Assembly: GCF_000252955.1 (NCBI RefSeq)
Contig: NC_014228.1
Coordinates: 124,001-188,000 of the forward strand
Origin: Xenorhabdus nematophila ATCC 19061
GTDB taxonomy: Bacteria > Pseudomonadota > Gammaproteobacteria > Enterobacterales > Enterobacteriaceae
Direction of reading: 5' to 3'
Length of the DNA: 64,000 bases
A program made the translations under genes and the position numbers. Shown here piece after piece: positions 1 through 8,370 of this stretch. Every line of letters starts with the position of its first letter. Position 1 is the stretch's first letter. Under the pieces are notes generated by a model, which saw only the letters and a program-made list of their open reading frames with translations, was not told where the DNA came from and ran no database searches.

Positions 1-49
1 TTACTCCGTGTTAGCTGATAAATTTTTACAAGTGATGAAAAAACTATGA
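1..49 (+). CDS. 3' end of an upstream O-antigen gene (partial)
   Basis: A reading frame enters from the left edge and ends at the TGA at 47-49; the visible residues are YSVLADKFLQVMKKL. The stop overlaps the start of the next gene as ATGA, so the two are probably translationally coupled. The position in an O-antigen cluster suggests a glycosyltransferase C-terminus, but too little is visible to confirm this. Confidence 0.55.
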   Translation, partial: YSVLADKFLQVMKKL

Positions 50-1203
50 ACAATAAATTCCTTCCATTTGCATTACCTGAAATTAGTGAAGAAGAAATTA
101 ATGAAGTTGTTGATTCATTAAAGAATGGCTGGATTACCACCGGTCCTAAAGCAAAAAAATTTGAACAGGATTTTGCTAATTATTTAGGTAGTGATGTTGA
201 AGCTATTGCTGTCAATTCAGCAACAGCTGGCTTGCATTTAGCTCTAGAGGCGATAGGAATTAAACCTGAGGACGAAGTTATCGTTCCAACCTATACATTC
301 ACAGCCACTGCTGAAGTAGTTCGTTACTTAGGTGCAGATCCTGTCTTTGTTGATTCTCTGCCTGATTCATTAAATATTGACCCAGAAGCAATTAGAAAAG
401 CAATAACCACTAAAACTAAAGCAATTATCCCAGTGCATTTTGCAGGTTTATCTTGTGATATGGATGAAATAATTTCTATCGCTAAAGAATTTAATCTTAA
501 AATTGTTGAAGATGCAGCTCATGCATTTCCAACTATCTACAATGGAAAGAAAATAGGCACATTAGATACGGACGTTACTGTTTTTAGTTTTTATGCTAAT
601 AAAACAATGACCACAGCTGAAGGTGGTATGCTGGTTTCCCGTAATCCAGACATTATAAAAAGAGCAAAAGTGATGCGTCTTCATGGTATTAGTAAAGATG
701 CATTTGATCGATATCAATCCAAAACTCCCGCTTGGTACTATGAAGTGATGGAGCCAGGATTTAAATACAATATGCCGGATATATGTGCAGCAATTGGTAT
801 TCATCAACTGAGAAAAATTGATTCCTTCCAGCAAAAAAGGGAGGAAATGGCAAAGTTTTATGATGAAGAATTAAAAAATTTACCACTAATATTGCCAACT
901 AAACCTTTTAGTTCAGATAATCAACATGCATGGCACTTGTATCCTATTCGCCTAAAAAATGAAGTCAAAATATCAAGGGATGATTTCATTATTAAAATGG
1001 CCGAGAAAAATATAGGATGTTCGGTTCACTTTATTCCTCTTCATAAACATCCTGTTTGGAAAAATACTTATTCATTATCTGATAAGGATTTTCCTGTTGC
1101 GGAGAATAATTTTCATAAAATAATCTCTATTCCTTTATATACGAAAATGACAAAGGATGATCAAATTAGAGTAATAAATGCAATAAAAGAGATTTTAAAA
1201 TAA
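46..1203 (+). CDS. DegT/DnrJ/EryC1/StrS-family sugar aminotransferase
   Basis: This 385-residue protein has the fold-type I PLP aminotransferase pattern of nucleotide-sugar enzymes: NSATAGLHLAL near residue 65, EDAAHAFPT near 170, and SFYANKTMTTAEGGM, where Lys186 should form the PLP Schiff base. Such enzymes aminate 4-keto sugars. The 4,6-dehydratase two genes downstream would supply a UDP-4-keto-6-deoxy-HexNAc, giving a 4-amino-4,6-dideoxy-HexNAc as in PglF/PglE-type pathways. It overlaps the previous gene by ATGA, and the next gene starts immediately after its stop, so all are probably one operon. The exact sugar is inference. No acetyltransferase of the PglD type is in the window. Confidence 0.9.
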   Translation: MNNKFLPFALPEISEEEINEVVDSLKNGWITTGPKAKKFEQDFANYLGSDVEAIAVNSATAGLHLALEAIGIKPEDEVIVPTYTFTATAEVVRYLGADPVFVDSLPDSLNIDPEAIRKAITTKTKAIIPVHFAGLSCDMDEIISIAKEFNLKIVEDAAHAFPTIYNGKKIGTLDTDVTVFSFYANKTMTTAEGGMLVSRNPDIIKRAKVMRLHGISKDAFDRYQSKTPAWYYEVMEPGFKYNMPDICAAIGIHQLRKIDSFQQKREEMAKFYDEELKNLPLILPTKPFSSDNQHAWHLYPIRLKNEVKISRDDFIIKMAEKNIGCSVHFIPLHKHPVWKNTYSLSDKDFPVAENNFHKIISIPLYTKMTKDDQIRVINAIKEILK

Positions 1204-1815
1204 ATGAAGTTAACATATGATTTTTTCAAAAGGCTTTTTGATTTCATTTCATCTTTTATGGGAATGGTTATTTTATCTCCTATATTAATATTTATTGCAT
1301 TGTGGATTAAAATGGACTCGAAAGGGCCCATTTTTTTTCGCCAAAAACGCGTAGGGAAATATGGAAAACCATTCTATATTCATAAATTTAGAAGCATGAC
1401 ATTGGATGCTGAAGAAAAAGGTCAACTCACGATTGGTAATGACTCACGTATTACTAGCTCTGGTAAATTCATAAGAAAATATAAATTAGACGAATTAGCC
1501 CAACTTATTGATGTTCTCCTAGGTACAATGAGTTTAGTTGGCCCTCGTCCTGAAGTACCTAAATTTATAGATAAATACCCACTAGATATAAGAAAAAAGA
1601 TATTATCAGTAAAACCAGGAATAACAGATCTTGCATCTATAGAAATGATCAATGAGAATGAAATTCTTTCCCAATATCCAGATCCTCATCAAGCTTACAT
1701 CGATATAATCATGCCTATTAAAGCTAAATATTATTTAGACTATGTTAAACAGAAATCCTTTTTTCTTGATGTCAAGATAATTTTTAAGACTATATATAAA
1801 ATAATTTTTAGGTAA
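1204..1815 (+). CDS. Initiating sugar-phosphate transferase (PglC/WcaJ-type)
   Basis: This 203-residue bacterial sugar transferase has an N-terminal hydrophobic helix (about residues 13-36), then GPIFFRQKRVGKYGKPF and FRSM, and LDELAQLIDVLLGTMSLVGPRPE, all typical of the monotopic phosphoglycosyltransferase family. These enzymes load the first sugar phosphate onto undecaprenyl phosphate at the inner membrane. The short length fits the PglC class rather than the larger WbaP/WcaJ class. Its neighbours are an aminotransferase and a 4,6-dehydratase, which suggests that a diamino- or amino-dideoxy sugar starts the O-unit. The start codon follows the preceding stop without a gap. Confidence 0.92.
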   Translation: MKLTYDFFKRLFDFISSFMGMVILSPILIFIALWIKMDSKGPIFFRQKRVGKYGKPFYIHKFRSMTLDAEEKGQLTIGNDSRITSSGKFIRKYKLDELAQLIDVLLGTMSLVGPRPEVPKFIDKYPLDIRKKILSVKPGITDLASIEMINENEILSQYPDPHQAYIDIIMPIKAKYYLDYVKQKSFFLDVKIIFKTIYKIIFR

Positions 1816-1820
1816 CATTC

Positions 1821-3695
1821 ATGAACGAGACGCTTTTTTTAGAAAGAGAAAGGTTACTAAAAACATTAATATTAATCGTTGCTGATATTATCATAATAGC
1901 ATCTTCATATTGGATCAGCATGTGGTTACGTTTAGACAGAGAGGCCCCTATTTATAGTTTGTTACATTGGTCTGTAATAAGCTTAACAATACCTTGCACA
2001 CTTTTTATATTTATTAGGTTGGGATTTTACCGTGCAATATTAAGATATGTTAATATGGGTATTTTAAAATGGGCTATTATTGGTTCATTTTTATCAACTT
2101 TAATTTTGATCGCATTTTCTTTATATCAGCAAGCTTTCTTACCAAGAACAGTCCCAATTATCTATTTTTCTTTTCTAGTTATTCTTCTGTGTGGTACTAG
2201 ATTTTTTTACAGAACACTCCGTAATTATACTATGAGTAGAGGAATCCCTGTCATTATATATGGTGCAGGGGAGTCAGGAAGACAGTTATTACCTATATTA
2301 AGAGAACATCGCGAGTTTGAACCAGTAGCATTTATTGATGACAACTCAAAATTAAAAAATTTAAGTATTCATGGTGTTACTGTTTATTCGCCAAACTCAA
2401 TTATTGATTTGATAGAAAAGTATAATGTAAAAAAAATACTACTTTCTATTCCTAGTGCATCTATCTCCGAAAGAAGATATATTATAGAAAAATTACAACC
2501 AACTCATTGCGAAATATTAACAATACCTAATTTTAATGAATTAGTAGATGGAAGCGCTCAAATTGACACACTAAGAAGAGTATCTGTCGATGATCTTTTA
2601 GGAAGGGAGCAAGTATCTCCATTACCCGAGTTATTATCAAAAAATATTTTAAATAAAAATGTCCTTGTATCTGGAGCTGGAGGTTCAATTGGTTCAGAAT
2701 TGTGCCGTCAAATTATTCAACAAAAACCGAATTCATTAGTTCTACTAGAACTAACAGAATATGCTCTTTATTCAATAGAAAGAGAACTACAAAAAATCAA
2801 CAGAGATAAAAAACTTAATGTTAATATCATACCCATATTAGGAGATATAAAGAACTCGGAGAAAATTGATAAAATCCTGAGTAAATTTCATATTAATACC
2901 ATTTATCATGCTGCAGCATACAAACATGTTCCTTTGGTTGAACTAAATACCATAGAAGGTATTCAAAATAATATTTTTGGTACTCTGGCGATTGCTCAAG
3001 CCGCTCTTAATCAAAAAGTTGATAAGTTCGTTTTAATATCGACAGACAAAGCAGTTCGCCCTACAAACATCATGGGAGCCACAAAAAGATTTGCCGAATT
3101 AATATTACAAGCATTAGCTAGACAAAATAAACACACCCAATTTTCTATGGTAAGATTCGGAAATGTTCTTGGTTCCTCGGGTTCAGTTGTACCTCTATTT
3201 GAGAAACAAATAGCCAATGGGGGGCCAATAACTCTTACTCATAAAGATATAACTCGATATTTCATGACAATTCCTGAAGCAGCTCAATTAGTCATTCAGG
3301 CTGGAGCTATGGGGGTTAATGGTGATGTTTTTGTGCTTGATATGGGAGAATCGGTAAGAATATATGATCTTGCTACCAAAATGATACATCTTTCAGGTTT
3401 AACAATTAAAAATGAAAATAACCTGCATGGTGATATAGAAATAAAAGTAACAGGTCTTCGTCCTGGAGAAAAATTATACGAAGAATTATTAATAGGAAAT
3501 AATGTTTCAGGAACAAATCATCCTAGAATTATGACGGCAAATGAAATCTACCTAGAATGGTCTGAACTTAATAAATTAATTCAAGAGCTTAAATCCGCTT
3601 GCTATGAACGTAATTTAGATACTATCCGCGAAATATTGATAAGTGCTCCTTTGGAATTTCATCCCAAAGATGATATATGTGATTTATTAAAATGA
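1821..3695 (+). CDS. Membrane-bound nucleotide-sugar 4,6-dehydratase (WbpM/CapD/PglF family)
   Basis: The 624-residue protein has four or so N-terminal membrane segments (about residues 15-125), a first nucleotide-binding domain starting with IIYGAGESGRQLL, and a C-terminal short-chain dehydrogenase domain with VSGAGGSIGSEL near residue 283. The active-site region STDKAVRPTNIMGATK has Met in place of the usual catalytic Tyr (Met418, Lys422), as is known for WbpM-type enzymes. It should convert UDP-GlcNAc to a 4-keto-6-deoxy intermediate for the aminotransferase encoded upstream. It is the last gene of the O-antigen cluster here; trmL follows after an 89-bp gap. Confidence 0.93.
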   Translation: MNETLFLERERLLKTLILIVADIIIIASSYWISMWLRLDREAPIYSLLHWSVISLTIPCTLFIFIRLGFYRAILRYVNMGILKWAIIGSFLSTLILIAFSLYQQAFLPRTVPIIYFSFLVILLCGTRFFYRTLRNYTMSRGIPVIIYGAGESGRQLLPILREHREFEPVAFIDDNSKLKNLSIHGVTVYSPNSIIDLIEKYNVKKILLSIPSASISERRYIIEKLQPTHCEILTIPNFNELVDGSAQIDTLRRVSVDDLLGREQVSPLPELLSKNILNKNVLVSGAGGSIGSELCRQIIQQKPNSLVLLELTEYALYSIERELQKINRDKKLNVNIIPILGDIKNSEKIDKILSKFHINTIYHAAAYKHVPLVELNTIEGIQNNIFGTLAIAQAALNQKVDKFVLISTDKAVRPTNIMGATKRFAELILQALARQNKHTQFSMVRFGNVLGSSGSVVPLFEKQIANGGPITLTHKDITRYFMTIPEAAQLVIQAGAMGVNGDVFVLDMGESVRIYDLATKMIHLSGLTIKNENNLHGDIEIKVTGLRPGEKLYEELLIGNNVSGTNHPRIMTANEIYLEWSELNKLIQELKSACYERNLDTIREILISAPLEFHPKDDICDLLK

Positions 3696-3784
3696 TTGTT
3701 CACTATTCCTAATAGTGTAGTTATAGACGGCTCCGGTTAAAAAATTTCTATTCTCGAATAAACCTTTTTCATAATTGAAACTCA

Positions 3785-4288
3785 ATGCTAAACATCGTCC
3801 TATTCGAACCAGAAATTCCGCCTAACACAGGCAATATCATTCGCCTTTGTGCGAACACAGGCTGCCAGCTTCATCTTATTCAACCGTTAGGTTTCACATG
3901 GGATGACAAACGCTTGCGTCGCGCTGGGTTGGATTACCATGAATTCGCCAACATCAAGCAGCATCACGATTACAACGCATTCTTGGAAAGTGAAGGCCTT
4001 AGTTCAGTCAATTCACAATCTCATTCTGGTGCACGCTTATTTGCCTTAACCACAAAAGGCACTCCGGCGCACAGTAATGTGAGTTATCGTGATGGTGATT
4101 ATTTGATGTTTGGCCCGGAAACCCGTGGTTTGCCGTCTTATGTGTTAGACAACATGCCACCTGAACAGAAGATCAGAATTCCTATGCTGTCGGATAGCCG
4201 CAGCATGAATCTTTCTAATACTGTAGCGGTGGTGGTGTTTGAAGCATGGCGGCAACTAGGGTATCCCGGTGCTTTATTGCGGGATTAA
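3785..4288 (+). CDS. trmL: tRNA (cytidine(34)-2'-O)-methyltransferase TrmL
   Basis: This is a SPOUT-family RNA methyltransferase of 167 residues, slightly longer than the E. coli enzyme. The N-terminus [20 protein letters not shown] and the C-terminal knot motifs [11 protein letters not shown] and [17 protein letters not shown] are conserved. The enzyme methylates the wobble nucleotide of tRNA-Leu isoacceptors. The extra length comes from a central insertion around [12 protein letters not shown]. It faces cysE tail to tail across a short palindrome. Confidence 0.95.
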   Translation: MLNIVLFEPEIPPNTGNIIRLCANTGCQLHLIQPLGFTWDDKRLRRAGLDYHEFANIKQHHDYNAFLESEGLSSVNSQSHSGARLFALTTKGTPAHSNVSYRDGDYLMFGPETRGLPSYVLDNMPPEQKIRIPMLSDSRSMNLSNTVAVVVFEAWRQLGYPGALLRD

Positions 4289-4293
4289 AATAT

Positions 4294-4323
4294 AGCACTC
4301 AGTACCATTAGGCGCTGAGTGCT
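4294..4323. terminator. Hairpin between convergent trmL and cysE
   Basis: The arms AGCACTCAG and CTGAGTGCT form a 9-bp perfect stem with a 12-nt loop in the 67-bp gap between convergent genes. The U-tracts on either side are weak, so terminator strength is uncertain. Confidence 0.6.
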
Positions 4324-4355
4324 GTTAATTCTGTATTACCAAAAGAGATGGAATC

Positions 4356-5177
4356 TTAAATCCCATCCCCATTCTCAAATCCGTTATTGATACCATTAAA
4401 ATGCTGGTTCATATCCAGTGATGGTTTATCACTTTCTGGTTTTCCAACGATCCTGGCCGGAACACCTGCCACTGTGGTATGAGGTGGAACTGGTCTTAAG
4501 ACAACTGACCCAGCACCAATTTTCGCGCCGCGACCAATCTCGATATTACCGAGGATCTTGGAGCCTGCACCAATCATCACACCTTCACGCACTTTCGGGT
4601 GACGATCGCCGCCAGCTTTGCCGGTACCTCCCAGTGTGACGGATTGCAGAATAGAAACATCATTTTCAACCACCGCAGTTTCACCAATAACAATACCTGT
4701 TGCGTGGTCGAGCATGATGCCACAGCCAATTCTCGCGGCTGGATGGATATCGACACCAAACGAAACTGAAATCTGATTTTGCAGATAAATCGCCAATGCT
4801 TTGCGATCTTGTTTCCACAGCCAGTGTGCGATGCGGTAAGCCTGTAGTGCGTGGAAGCCTTTAAGGTAGAGCAGGGGGGTTGAGTATTTGTCTACAGCGG
4901 GGTCGCGCAGTCGAACAGCTTTGATATCACGAGCAGCTGATTCGATCATTTTAGGGTCACTGCGATACGCGCTTTCAACGACTTCCCTGACTTCAATGGG
5001 AGGCATAATCGGTGATGCCAGTTTATTTGCCAGCATATAGCTTAGGGCACTACCCAGATTTGCATGTTTGAGTAGTGTCGCGTGGAAAAAACTGGCTAAC
5101 AGAGGCTCACAATCTGCCAGAGTTTTCGCTTCGTTTTTTATATTTTTCCAGACTTCGTTCAGCTCTTCTCGCGACAT
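4356..5177 (-). CDS. cysE: Serine O-acetyltransferase CysE
   Basis: CysE acetylates L-serine with acetyl-CoA, the first step of cysteine synthesis. The protein from MSREELNEVWKNI is 273 residues, the E. coli length. An upstream in-frame start would add 28 residues that overlap the gpsA end and look non-native, so 5177 was chosen. Conserved features are LLYLKGFHALQAYRIAHWLW, the left-handed beta-helix hexapeptide repeats, DIHPAARIG, HATGIVIGETAV, and the C-terminal tail ending in FENGDGI. It lies downstream of gpsA with a 19-bp gap in the same direction. Confidence 0.97.
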   Translation of the reverse strand: MSREELNEVWKNIKNEAKTLADCEPLLASFFHATLLKHANLGSALSYMLANKLASPIMPPIEVREVVESAYRSDPKMIESAARDIKAVRLRDPAVDKYSTPLLYLKGFHALQAYRIAHWLWKQDRKALAIYLQNQISVSFGVDIHPAARIGCGIMLDHATGIVIGETAVVENDVSILQSVTLGGTGKAGGDRHPKVREGVMIGAGSKILGNIEIGRGAKIGAGSVVLRPVPPHTTVAGVPARIVGKPESDKPSLDMNQHFNGINNGFENGDGI

Positions 5178-5196
5178 GTCAGTGTTCCCACTTATT

Positions 5197-6216
5197 TTAA
5201 GATTGAGAGACTTCACCCTCATCTCTTGTTGCTCTTCCCAATAATGCCCGGGCAGCCTCAATCACATTTTTATTGCAGTACAGTATCTGGTAGATTTGCT
5301 CTGTGATTGGCATTTCAACCCCTGTCCGTTCTGCCAGTGCACGAACTTCTTTGGTGTTGCGATACCCTTCAACCACTTGCCCAATCTCGTGTTGTGCGTC
5401 ATCAACATTGACACCTTGCCCCAGCATCATACCGAAACGACGGTTACGGGATTGATTATCCGTGCACGTCAGGACTAAATCTCCTAATCCCGCCATGCCC
5501 ATGAAGGTGGAAGGATCGGCGCCCAACGCCACGCCAAGGCGGCTCATCTCCGCTAACCCGCGGGTTATCAACGCTGTACGGGCATTCGCGCCAAAACCCA
5601 TGCCATCAGAAATCCCCGCGCCAATGGCAATCACATTTTTTATTGCTCCGCCGAGTTGTACGCCGATGAAGTCCGGATTTTTGTACACCCGGAAACTTTT
5701 GCCACAATGGAAAAGTTGCTGGAGTTCTTCACCAAACTCAGGGGTGGTGGCAGAAACCGCAATTGCGGTCGGTAAGCCTGCCGCCAGCTCTTTGGCGAAT
5801 GTCGGGCCAGAGACGACAGCCAAGGGGATTTCATTACCTAATATCTCACGCGCCACATCTTGTAATAAACGCCCTGTTTCGGCTTCAAGGCCCTTGGTCG
5901 CCCAAACAATGCGGCTATCATGTTGTAAATGTGGTTTTATCTGCTGTAAGACATCATTGAAAACATGGCTGGGAACGACGATCAGAATATCGCGGCTGGC
6001 TGAAACAGCATTCTTTAAATCAGTTTCAGGCCGTAAACTATCAGGAAAGGAAACATCCGGTAAAAATGTCTGGTTACAACGTGTTTGTTGCAGAGTCTGG
6101 ATGTGCTCAGGGTTATGCCCCCAAAGTACAACTTTATACCCGTTGCGGGCCAGCGTAATAGCTAAAGCGGTGCCGTATGAGCCGGCACCGATTACTGTCA
6201 TAGAAGCACTATTCAT
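5197..6216 (-). CDS. gpsA: Glycerol-3-phosphate dehydrogenase [NAD(P)+]
   Basis: GpsA reduces dihydroxyacetone phosphate to sn-glycerol-3-phosphate for phospholipid synthesis. The 339-residue protein has the N-terminal Rossmann motif [12 protein letters not shown], the substrate-site segment [27 protein letters not shown] with the catalytic Lys, and [14 protein letters not shown]. Its start overlaps the secB stop by one base (TAATG), indicating translational coupling. This is the secB-gpsA-cysE order known from enterobacteria. Confidence 0.97.
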   Translation of the reverse strand: MNSASMTVIGAGSYGTALAITLARNGYKVVLWGHNPEHIQTLQQTRCNQTFLPDVSFPDSLRPETDLKNAVSASRDILIVVPSHVFNDVLQQIKPHLQHDSRIVWATKGLEAETGRLLQDVAREILGNEIPLAVVSGPTFAKELAAGLPTAIAVSATTPEFGEELQQLFHCGKSFRVYKNPDFIGVQLGGAIKNVIAIGAGISDGMGFGANARTALITRGLAEMSRLGVALGADPSTFMGMAGLGDLVLTCTDNQSRNRRFGMMLGQGVNVDDAQHEIGQVVEGYRNTKEVRALAERTGVEMPITEQIYQILYCNKNVIEAARALLGRATRDEGEVSQS

Positions 6217-6686
6217 TAGGCTTCCTGTTCAGCCTGATTAGGCTGAGCTTCAGCCTGCTGTTGCAGGTAGTTCATGAACAGAGCATCAAAGTTAACAGGT
6301 GCTAAGTTCAGCTGAGGGAAAGTACCACGGCCTACCAAACTGGTGATGCATTCACGGGCATACGGGAACAGGATGTTCGGGCAATATGCACCTAAACAAT
6401 GCGCCAGTTGGGTTCCTTCGATACCATCAATAGAGAAAATACCCGCTTGCTGAACTTCACACAGGAATGCAGTTTCTTCTTCTAATGTCGCTGTCACAGT
6501 GACACGCAGAACAACTTCGTAAACGCCCTGAACCAATTCGTTGGAAGCAGTATCGAGATCCAATTTAACTTCTGGTTGCCATTCTTGCTGGAAAATCTGG
6601 GGGGCTTTGGGTGCTTCGAAAGACACATCTTTCGTGTAGATACGTTGGATCTGGAAAGCCATTTCAGTATTGTTTTGTTCTGACAT
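6216..6686 (-). CDS. secB: Protein-export chaperone SecB
   Basis: SecB is a cytosolic tetrameric chaperone that keeps preproteins unfolded and delivers them to SecA. The start [20 protein letters not shown] matches E. coli SecB, giving 156 residues; a start two codons earlier is possible. The motif [19 protein letters not shown] and the hydrophilic tail are conserved. It is co-directional with yibN upstream (74-bp gap) and coupled to gpsA downstream. Confidence 0.97.
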   Translation of the reverse strand: MSEQNNTEMAFQIQRIYTKDVSFEAPKAPQIFQQEWQPEVKLDLDTASNELVQGVYEVVLRVTVTATLEEETAFLCEVQQAGIFSIDGIEGTQLAHCLGAYCPNILFPYARECITSLVGRGTFPQLNLAPVNFDALFMNYLQQQAEAQPNQAEQEA

Positions 6687-6760
6687 AATCATATTTACCT
6701 TTTTCAGACGTCCTTATTAAGCTTTAATGATGCAAACATGCTGCTTGCACCTGAGTTTCG

Positions 6761-7198
6761 TTACTTCTTGCCCCGGGCCAATGGCAGATTTTCACCAGAC
6801 CACCCGGCAACTCCCTCTTTCAGGGAATAAACCTGCTCAAAACCAAAACGCACCAGATTCTCTGCGGGTGTTCTGGCTTCCATTCCATTCGCTGAAACGA
6901 CAATCACAGGTTGTTTTTTATGTTTTTCTAACTCACCCAGATTATTGTCTTTAATCTCTGATGGGATGAGGTTAACGGAACCAATAATATGCCCTTTGCG
7001 GAAATCGTCACGGGAGCGTAAATCCACGACGACAGCATCTTCCTTATTGATCAAATGAATAGCTTGTGCGCGGGTGATCTCTTTACACTTGGAGAACGCG
7101 CTTTTTGCTGTCATGACGATAACAGCCACCAGCAATGCAATCCAGACAAGGCTCAGGATCGTGTTCCGGCTAATAAATTGCATGATTTCTTGCAGCAT
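6761..7198 (-). CDS. yibN: Membrane-anchored rhodanese-like protein YibN
   Basis: The protein of about 145 residues has one N-terminal membrane helix ([20 protein letters not shown]) and a cytoplasmic rhodanese-like domain beginning with [15 protein letters not shown]. At the usual active-site loop the sequence reads [10 protein letters not shown], so the catalytic Cys position holds Ser and sulfurtransferase activity is unlikely. From memory, E. coli YibN also lacks Cys there. The chosen start, MLQEIMQF, matches the E. coli N-terminus; a start four codons earlier exists. It is the first gene of the yibN-secB-gpsA-cysE block. Confidence 0.88.
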   Translation of the reverse strand: MLQEIMQFISRNTILSLVWIALLVAVIVMTAKSAFSKCKEITRAQAIHLINKEDAVVVDLRSRDDFRKGHIIGSVNLIPSEIKDNNLGELEKHKKQPVIVVSANGMEARTPAENLVRFGFEQVYSLKEGVAGWSGENLPLARGKK

Positions 7199-7426
7199 GG
7201 GGGGCAACAACTCCCGTTAGTTAATAACAAATATCTAAGGTAGCAGAGTATACCCGTGTGCTGCGTCAATTACAGCCAATTAGCAATAAACCAATGTAGT
7301 TTTTGCGGAGAGTTTCGAGAAAAAATAAAAAATACACTGAGGATGACGTGATTGTCAGGCATCATCGGAATATTTCATGTAATAGTGACTGCTCCTTGCT
7401 TTATCGGACAAGGTTTTCCACTTCAA

Positions 7427-7456
7427 TTGACAATTTTGTAGCCTTAAAGCTACTAT
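7427..7456 (+). promoter_or_regulatory. Promoter with dyad operator of the toxin-antitoxin pair
   Basis: A TTGACA box (7427-7432) is followed after 18 bp by TACTAT (7451-7456). The dyad GTAGC-CTTAAA-GCTAC (7438-7453) lies in the spacer and overlaps the -10 box, a good position for an autoregulatory antitoxin operator. The predicted start of transcription is almost at the ATG at 7464, and no Shine-Dalgarno sequence is visible, so the mRNA may be leaderless. Confidence 0.5.
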
Positions 7457-7463
7457 ATATTAT

Positions 7464-7781
7464 ATGAACACAATCAAACACTACCTCACTTCCGATGATC
7501 GGGATTTGTATATGGAATTCCTGAAAGGCATTCGCGACCCTATAGCGAAATCGAAGATCTCGTCACGGGTTAGCCGAATGGTTACCGGAAATTTTGGTGA
7601 TCATAAACCTTGCCGGGAGGGAGTCTGGGAGCTTCGCATAGATCAGGGACCTGGCTATAGGGTGTATTACGGCTTAGTTGGTCGTGAAGTGGTGTTATTG
7701 TTAATTGGGGGCGATAAACGAACCCAAGACGCTGATATAGATCAGGCGATTGAATGTCTGAAGGACTATTTGAAGGGGTGA
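7464..7781 (+). CDS. RelE/HigB-like addiction-module toxin (HI1419 type)
   Basis: The 105-residue basic protein has the RelE-superfamily core, with GVWELRIDQGPGYRVYYG and VVLLLIGGDKRTQDADIDQA, as in the HI1419-like killer proteins. These toxins are ribosome-associated endoribonucleases. The gene precedes its antitoxin by two bases, the HigBA-type toxin-first order. The start lacks a visible ribosome-binding site. It occupies the region between yibN and envC where E. coli has gpmI. Confidence 0.88.
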   Translation: MNTIKHYLTSDDRDLYMEFLKGIRDPIAKSKISSRVSRMVTGNFGDHKPCREGVWELRIDQGPGYRVYYGLVGREVVLLLIGGDKRTQDADIDQAIECLKDYLKG

Positions 7782-7783
7782 TT

Positions 7784-8095
7784 ATGGCTAAAGCACGTTT
7801 ACACGATGATGCAATGGTGCAGCTTCTCCGTGAAGATCCTGAGTTTGCACAGTATTATCTGCATCAGGCGTTTGTTGATATGGATGAAGAAGGCGGACAG
7901 GAAGCATTCCTTATGGCATTGCGCCATGTTGTAGAAGCGCGGGGAGGCATGGCGCAGATTGCAGATAAAGCGGGCGTTTCACGTGAGACACTATATCGGA
8001 CACTGTCGCCTAAGGGCAATCCGACGCTGAAAACTTTGCGCAATATCATTGCAGCAACAGGATTCCCGTTATCTCATCTTGCTGCAATGATTTAA
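7784..8095 (+). CDS. HTH antitoxin (HI1420/HigA-like)
   Basis: The 103-residue partner starts at MAKARLHDDAMVQLLREDPEF, two bases after the toxin stop. A longer in-frame start at 7754 overlapping the toxin is less likely. The C-terminal half is an XRE-type helix-turn-helix (GGMAQIADKAGVSRETLYRTL, then NPTLKTLRNIIAATG). It should neutralise the toxin and repress the promoter at 7427-7456. The family resemblance to HI1420 is from memory of the consensus. Confidence 0.87.
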   Translation: MAKARLHDDAMVQLLREDPEFAQYYLHQAFVDMDEEGGQEAFLMALRHVVEARGGMAQIADKAGVSRETLYRTLSPKGNPTLKTLRNIIAATGFPLSHLAAMI

Positions 8096-8124
8096 TCCGA
8101 CCAGATGAAGAGGCTGAAGCTTAA

Positions 8125-8370
8125 TCGCCCGGCAATGTACAATTGGTTTCAAACCTCTCGATCACAGAATTTCCATTTCCTAACGTCTGACTTGTTGTTC
8201 CAATTCCTGATATTGGGCGAGCGGTTACAGCGGATTTTTCTAAATTAACTAAAATTTATATTAATGATAAAAAACAGGTTGTTATCTGGTCAGGTACGGT
8301 TCCTCATGAAATAATCGAGCGCTATATAGCAGCAAGGTGCACAACAAGATGGCTGAAAATAAGGATCTAA
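8125..8370 (+). pseudogene. Possible gene remnant upstream of envC
   Basis: An open frame without a start runs from 8125, is broken by a TGA at 8188-8190, and continues to the TAA at 8368-8370. It reads VVPIPDIGRAVTADFSKLTK then VVIWSGTVPHEIIERYIAAR, which looks like coding sequence. It overlaps the envC start in another frame. I do not recognise the family. It may be an immunity or accessory gene fragment left by the insertion that brought the toxin-antitoxin pair. Confidence 0.3.

Noticed and set aside
5462..6241. A 259-codon open frame on the plus strand
   Set aside because: It is exactly antisense to gpsA, low in complexity for a protein and without any recognisable motif; gpsA is unambiguous.
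6761..7198. Loss of the catalytic Cys in YibN as a strain-specific defect
   Set aside because: The E. coli protein, as I recall it, also lacks Cys at this position, so it is a family trait and not a novelty.
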